Shown here piece after piece: positions 35,112 through 37,663 of a stretch of 37,663 bases of DNA (its first letter is position 1; each line of letters opens with the position of its first letter). The notes under the pieces are model-generated. The model was not told where the DNA came from, made no database searches, and was given only the letters and a program-made list of their open reading frames with translations. This DNA is from an uncultured Granulosicoccaceae bacterium (GTDB taxonomy: Bacteria > Pseudomonadota > Gammaproteobacteria > Granulosicoccales > Granulosicoccaceae), in assembly GCA_937922015.1 (NCBI GenBank), contig CAKZVB010000015.1, positions 1-37,663 of the forward strand, in the 5' to 3' direction. The position numbers were made by a program, and so were the translations under genes.

Positions 35112-35753
35112 ATGGTTGAACTATCTCTGAAATGGGTGACACAGGCAGACGGATTGTTGCAACCTTCCGATCTGCCCGAATCGGCAAGCCGCGGGCAAAA
35201 AAACGAGTCAGAAGTTCGGCTGGCTTCGGTTATGGTTCCAGTTTTTTGGCACCTGAATGAGTGGCATTTGCTTTATATTCGTCGCGTTGAAAGCGCGCGC
35301 GACAGACATAGCGGGCAGGTGGCATTTCCCGGCGGAAGACGTGAATCGATGGATGTTGATGCCACCGCGGTAGCTCTTCGTGAGGCAAGTGAGGAAATTG
35401 GTCTAGATGCTGGTGATGTGCGGGTGCTTGGCTGCCTTGACGACTATCACACCAGCAGCAACTACCGGGTAACACCAGTTGTCGCCATTGTGCCGTGGCC
35501 CTATCCCTATACACCGCAGGACACAGAAGTAGGCAGGATATTTTCGATACCGTTGCAATGGCTTGCCGACAAGGACCATGTAGAGTTGCGTGACCGGGTG
35601 TTCAAACTACCGGAAAGCCCCAAAAGTATGGAGCTAAAGGTGGTTTACTATGATCGATTCGATGATGAGCTACTGTGGGGCGCGACGGCGCGTATGACAA
35701 TATCTTTCCTTAAGGCGTTACATGATGGTCGAGTCGTACTGGATAGACCTTAA
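35112..35753 (+). CDS. nudL: CoA pyrophosphatase-type Nudix hydrolase
   Basis: This 213-residue Nudix protein of the CoA-pyrophosphatase (NudL/PCD1-like) group would cleave coenzyme A to 4'-phosphopantetheine and 3',5'-ADP. The group motif LLYIRRVESARDRHSGQVAFPGG (53-75) precedes the Nudix box GGRRESMDVDATAVALREASEEIGL (74-98). The metal-binding REASEE (90-95) is intact, and an Asp takes the place of the first Nudix Glu, as is common in this group. It is divergent from the GGDEF gene with 164 bp between them, and its stop lies 52 bp from the convergent patB stop. Confidence 0.88.
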   Translation: MVELSLKWVTQADGLLQPSDLPESASRGQKNESEVRLASVMVPVFWHLNEWHLLYIRRVESARDRHSGQVAFPGGRRESMDVDATAVALREASEEIGLDAGDVRVLGCLDDYHTSSNYRVTPVVAIVPWPYPYTPQDTEVGRIFSIPLQWLADKDHVELRDRVFKLPESPKSMELKVVYYDRFDDELLWGATARMTISFLKALHDGRVVLDRP

Positions 35754-35805
35754 AATGACAGCGGCTCCGGCGGCAGTAGATCTATCATGCGATGACAGAC
35801 CGGTA

Positions 35806-36960
35806 TCAGGTGATTGACCCAACAGCCTTCTTTATCCGTTCAATAGCAATTCGCAACTGCGCGCGGCTGCATGCAAAATTCAGTCGCTGGTAATCTCCGT
35901 CCCCGAACTGCGTCCCTGGTGATAAACCAATACCGGCATTCAGCATAAAATCGTAAGCGTTATCAACCGGCAGGTCGCGGGTGTTTATCCACGCCAGGTA
36001 AGTTGCTTCGGTGTCATCCATCCATAAGTAGGGTATATCGCCGACCTCCCGCTTCAGGAGTTCAAGATTACCGCGTAAATAGTCTATTAACTTTTGGTGC
36101 CATGGCCAGCCGTGTGTATAGGCGGCCTGAGTGGCTGTGTAAGACAGTGTGGGTACAAGCGGTACGGTGAATATGCAGTGATTTACGAATTGTTGACGAA
36201 GGCTGGCGTCGGGTATTACAGCAAAGGAACAGTTGGCACCAGCCAGGTTAAAGGTTTTACTTGGTGACATCAGCGTTATTACCTGAGCGCCCAGTTCAGC
36301 TGCTGCCAATCCGGTAGGTATGTGTTTTTTGTCTTTGTGCAATATAAGATCGCAATGTATTTCGTCCGAGAGAACGAGAATATTGTGATCGCTGCAGATC
36401 TCGGTGACGCGTCTTAGTTCATCACGGGAGAATATACTGCCTACTGGGTTGTGCGGACTGCTCAGTAGCAGCAGTTTACTGTGTTTAGTAATGGCTTTTT
36501 CAAAGGCATTGAAGTCAATGGTCCATCTGTTGTCTGTGTATTGAAGGGGGACGTCCACCCGGATACGATCACTTTTCTCAGGGATAAGCAAAAGTGGGTG
36601 ATATACCGGAGTGAACACCAGAATCTCATCTTGTGGATCCAGCAGGTTGGAAAAAGCAGCCACTGCCGGTAGAACGCCTGGCACCCAGGCCAGCCAGTCC
36701 GGGTCAATTTTCCAGCCATGGTGATCGGCAAGGTAGTCGACAACACTAGCCACCACGGCGTTGGTTGGCTGAGTATATCCAAGCACCGGATGGTCCAGCC
36801 GCTGCTTCAATTCGTTGATTATCTCAGGCGCAATCGGGAAATCCATGTCGGCAACCCACATAGGCAGCACAGCAGGGTCGCCGAATTTTTCCCATTTCAG
36901 TGAGCCTGTTTGTCGCCGGTCTACCACGGTATCAAAGGCGTACGGTTTGGTATTGTTCAT
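35806..36960 (-). CDS. patB: PatB/MalY-family PLP-dependent cystathionine beta-lyase
   Basis: This 384-residue fold-type I PLP enzyme belongs to the MalY/PatB group, which cleaves C-S bonds of cystathionine and cysteine S-conjugates. The N-terminal RRQTGSLKWEKFGDPAVLPMWVADMDFP is diagnostic. Asn in SSPHNPVGSIF and Asp in LSDEIHCDLIL hold the cofactor. The Schiff-base lysine is in SPSKTFNLAG, and a C-terminal Arg lies in RLNFACSRAQL. I chose the ATG at 36960 (MNNTKPYAFD) over the one at 36975, which has no ribosome-binding site. Some homologues also have regulatory roles. Confidence 0.93.
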   Translation of the reverse strand: MNNTKPYAFDTVVDRRQTGSLKWEKFGDPAVLPMWVADMDFPIAPEIINELKQRLDHPVLGYTQPTNAVVASVVDYLADHHGWKIDPDWLAWVPGVLPAVAAFSNLLDPQDEILVFTPVYHPLLLIPEKSDRIRVDVPLQYTDNRWTIDFNAFEKAITKHSKLLLLSSPHNPVGSIFSRDELRRVTEICSDHNILVLSDEIHCDLILHKDKKHIPTGLAAAELGAQVITLMSPSKTFNLAGANCSFAVIPDASLRQQFVNHCIFTVPLVPTLSYTATQAAYTHGWPWHQKLIDYLRGNLELLKREVGDIPYLWMDDTEATYLAWINTRDLPVDNAYDFMLNAGIGLSPGTQFGDGDYQRLNFACSRAQLRIAIERIKKAVGSIT

Positions 36961-37096
36961 GTGGGATGCTCTCATTAGCTGTAGAAACTGCGCTCTTGTA
37001 TTTTTAATAGTATTATACGATCTTGCTGTATCTTCCCGCCGATAATCAGCGTAGTTTATATCGGCCCCACTTACTCATTTTTTTTAGGAGCACATT

Positions 37097-37300
37097 ATGT
37101 CAGTAGCTAAAGTAACGGAAATTATCGCGTCGTCTAACAAAAGCTTTGATGACGCGGTGGAGCAAGGTATCGCCAGAGCAAACAAAACGTTAAAAAATAT
37201 CAGCTCGGCCTGGGTAAAAGATCAAAAAGTATTGGTGACTGACGGCAAGGTTACTGAATACCGTGTAGTACTGAAGGTTACCTTCGTGCTTAAAGACTAG
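37097..37300 (+). CDS. Dodecin, flavin-binding storage protein
   Basis: This 67-residue protein matches the dodecin family, which forms hollow 12-subunit shells that bind flavins (FMN, FAD) or CoA. The sequence MSVAKVTEIIASSNKSFDDAVEQGIARANKTLKNISSAWVKDQKV and the ending YRVVLKVTFVLKD are typical. It is soluble and cytosolic. An AGGAG ribosome-binding site precedes the ATG after a T-run. It is divergent from patB, with 136 bp between the starts. Confidence 0.95.
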   Translation: MSVAKVTEIIASSNKSFDDAVEQGIARANKTLKNISSAWVKDQKVLVTDGKVTEYRVVLKVTFVLKD

Positions 37301-37663
37301 GCAGATGTTTATTCTGGTTCGTATTGCCGCTGGAAATTTTCCGGTGTCAATATGAACCAGTGCCAATTAGCCGCACTATTCCACACACCGCCCGCTTTGA
37401 ATTTGATCGTCTGAATAAAACAGACTGCCACTGGTCCGCAGCGGTCACCTTCGATGATACAACTGCTGGCAATGGATGCAAAAAATAATCGCCACAGAAT
37501 TCTGGCGCCGGGCTGCCGGCCAAAAGATCGGCTGCACACCACAACCCTGATCACCTACAGAATAATGCAGGCGATATCTGGAGGGTGCAGATCAGCGGTA
37601 ACGACATTTGTAGCGAGCATAGCAGTCTATCGGCACGACTTTGCTAACACCATTGAGGTAGTC
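37301..37663. other. 363-bp right end without a confident gene
   Basis: After dodecin I see no plus-strand gene. On the minus strand an 81-codon frame (37309-37554, GTG start) ends in ANWHWFILTPENFQRQYEPE, which could be the end of a real protein, but its N-terminal part is composition-biased and I recognise no family. A further minus-strand frame runs off the edge from a stop at 37592. Both remain uncertain. Confidence 0.3.

Noticed and set aside
37309-37554. 81-codon minus-strand frame at the right end
   Set aside because: The ending looks protein-like, but the rest is biased and unrecognised; listed only as an uncertain region.

Overview
This window looks like about 37.7 kb of chromosome from a free-living, probably marine, Gammaproteobacterium of roughly 50% GC. 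The evidence is the gmk-rpoZ-spoT-ridA-recG block, the gammaproteobacterial-type sucA-sucB-lpd genes, small gammaproteobacterial families (DUF1244, DUF3301, DUF6231-like, YchJ), a type II secretion cluster and a rhombosortase. I cannot assign a genus. I see no insertion sequence, prophage, CRISPR array, tRNA or rRNA.

Layout. 1-5133: a minus-strand FadD acyl-CoA ligase, an alpha/beta hydrolase, a YchJ-type SEC-C protein, a DUF3301 protein, and a tight DUF1244/DUF6231-like pair. 5134-10993: the 2-oxoglutarate dehydrogenase complex (sucA, sucB, and lpd after a 284-bp gap). 11285-12241: an isolated ATP-grasp enzyme of the MvdC/MvdD (graspetide synthetase) type with no recognisable precursor. 12417-18517: gmk, rpoZ, spoT, ridA and recG, covering nucleotide, stringent-response and repair functions. 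18523-25327: a minus-strand rhombosortase, then the type II secretion genes gspG to gspN in order. Most of these overlap by 4 bp and six of the eight start with GTG. 25447-26762: cysQ and an NTF2-like protein.

27037-30322 is an envelope module of three consecutive genes. The first is a secreted protein with about ten Asp-rich thrombospondin-type-3-like calcium repeats and a Cys-containing C-terminal sorting tail. The second is an OmpA-type porin with a polyproline linker and one similar calcium repeat. The third is a glycine-zipper/OmpA lipoprotein, followed by a clear terminator. 30395-37300: an SLC13-type permease with two RCK_C domains, a CBS-pair protein, a small zinc-ribbon protein, a degenerate GGDEF protein with two receiver-like domains, a CoA-type Nudix hydrolase, a PatB/MalY aminotransferase-fold lyase, and dodecin.

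How the parts fit together. The rhombosortase, the type II secretion genes and the protein with a C-terminal sorting tail suggest a secretion and surface-anchoring axis, although the tail may belong to a different sorting enzyme. The most interesting candidates for new biology are the orphan graspetide-type ATP-grasp enzyme, whose ribosome-binding site lies in an inverted repeat; the probable non-catalytic c-di-GMP receptor with a conserved I-site; and the calcium-repeat/OmpA surface module. Several intergenic inverted repeats are not explained by ordinary terminators.
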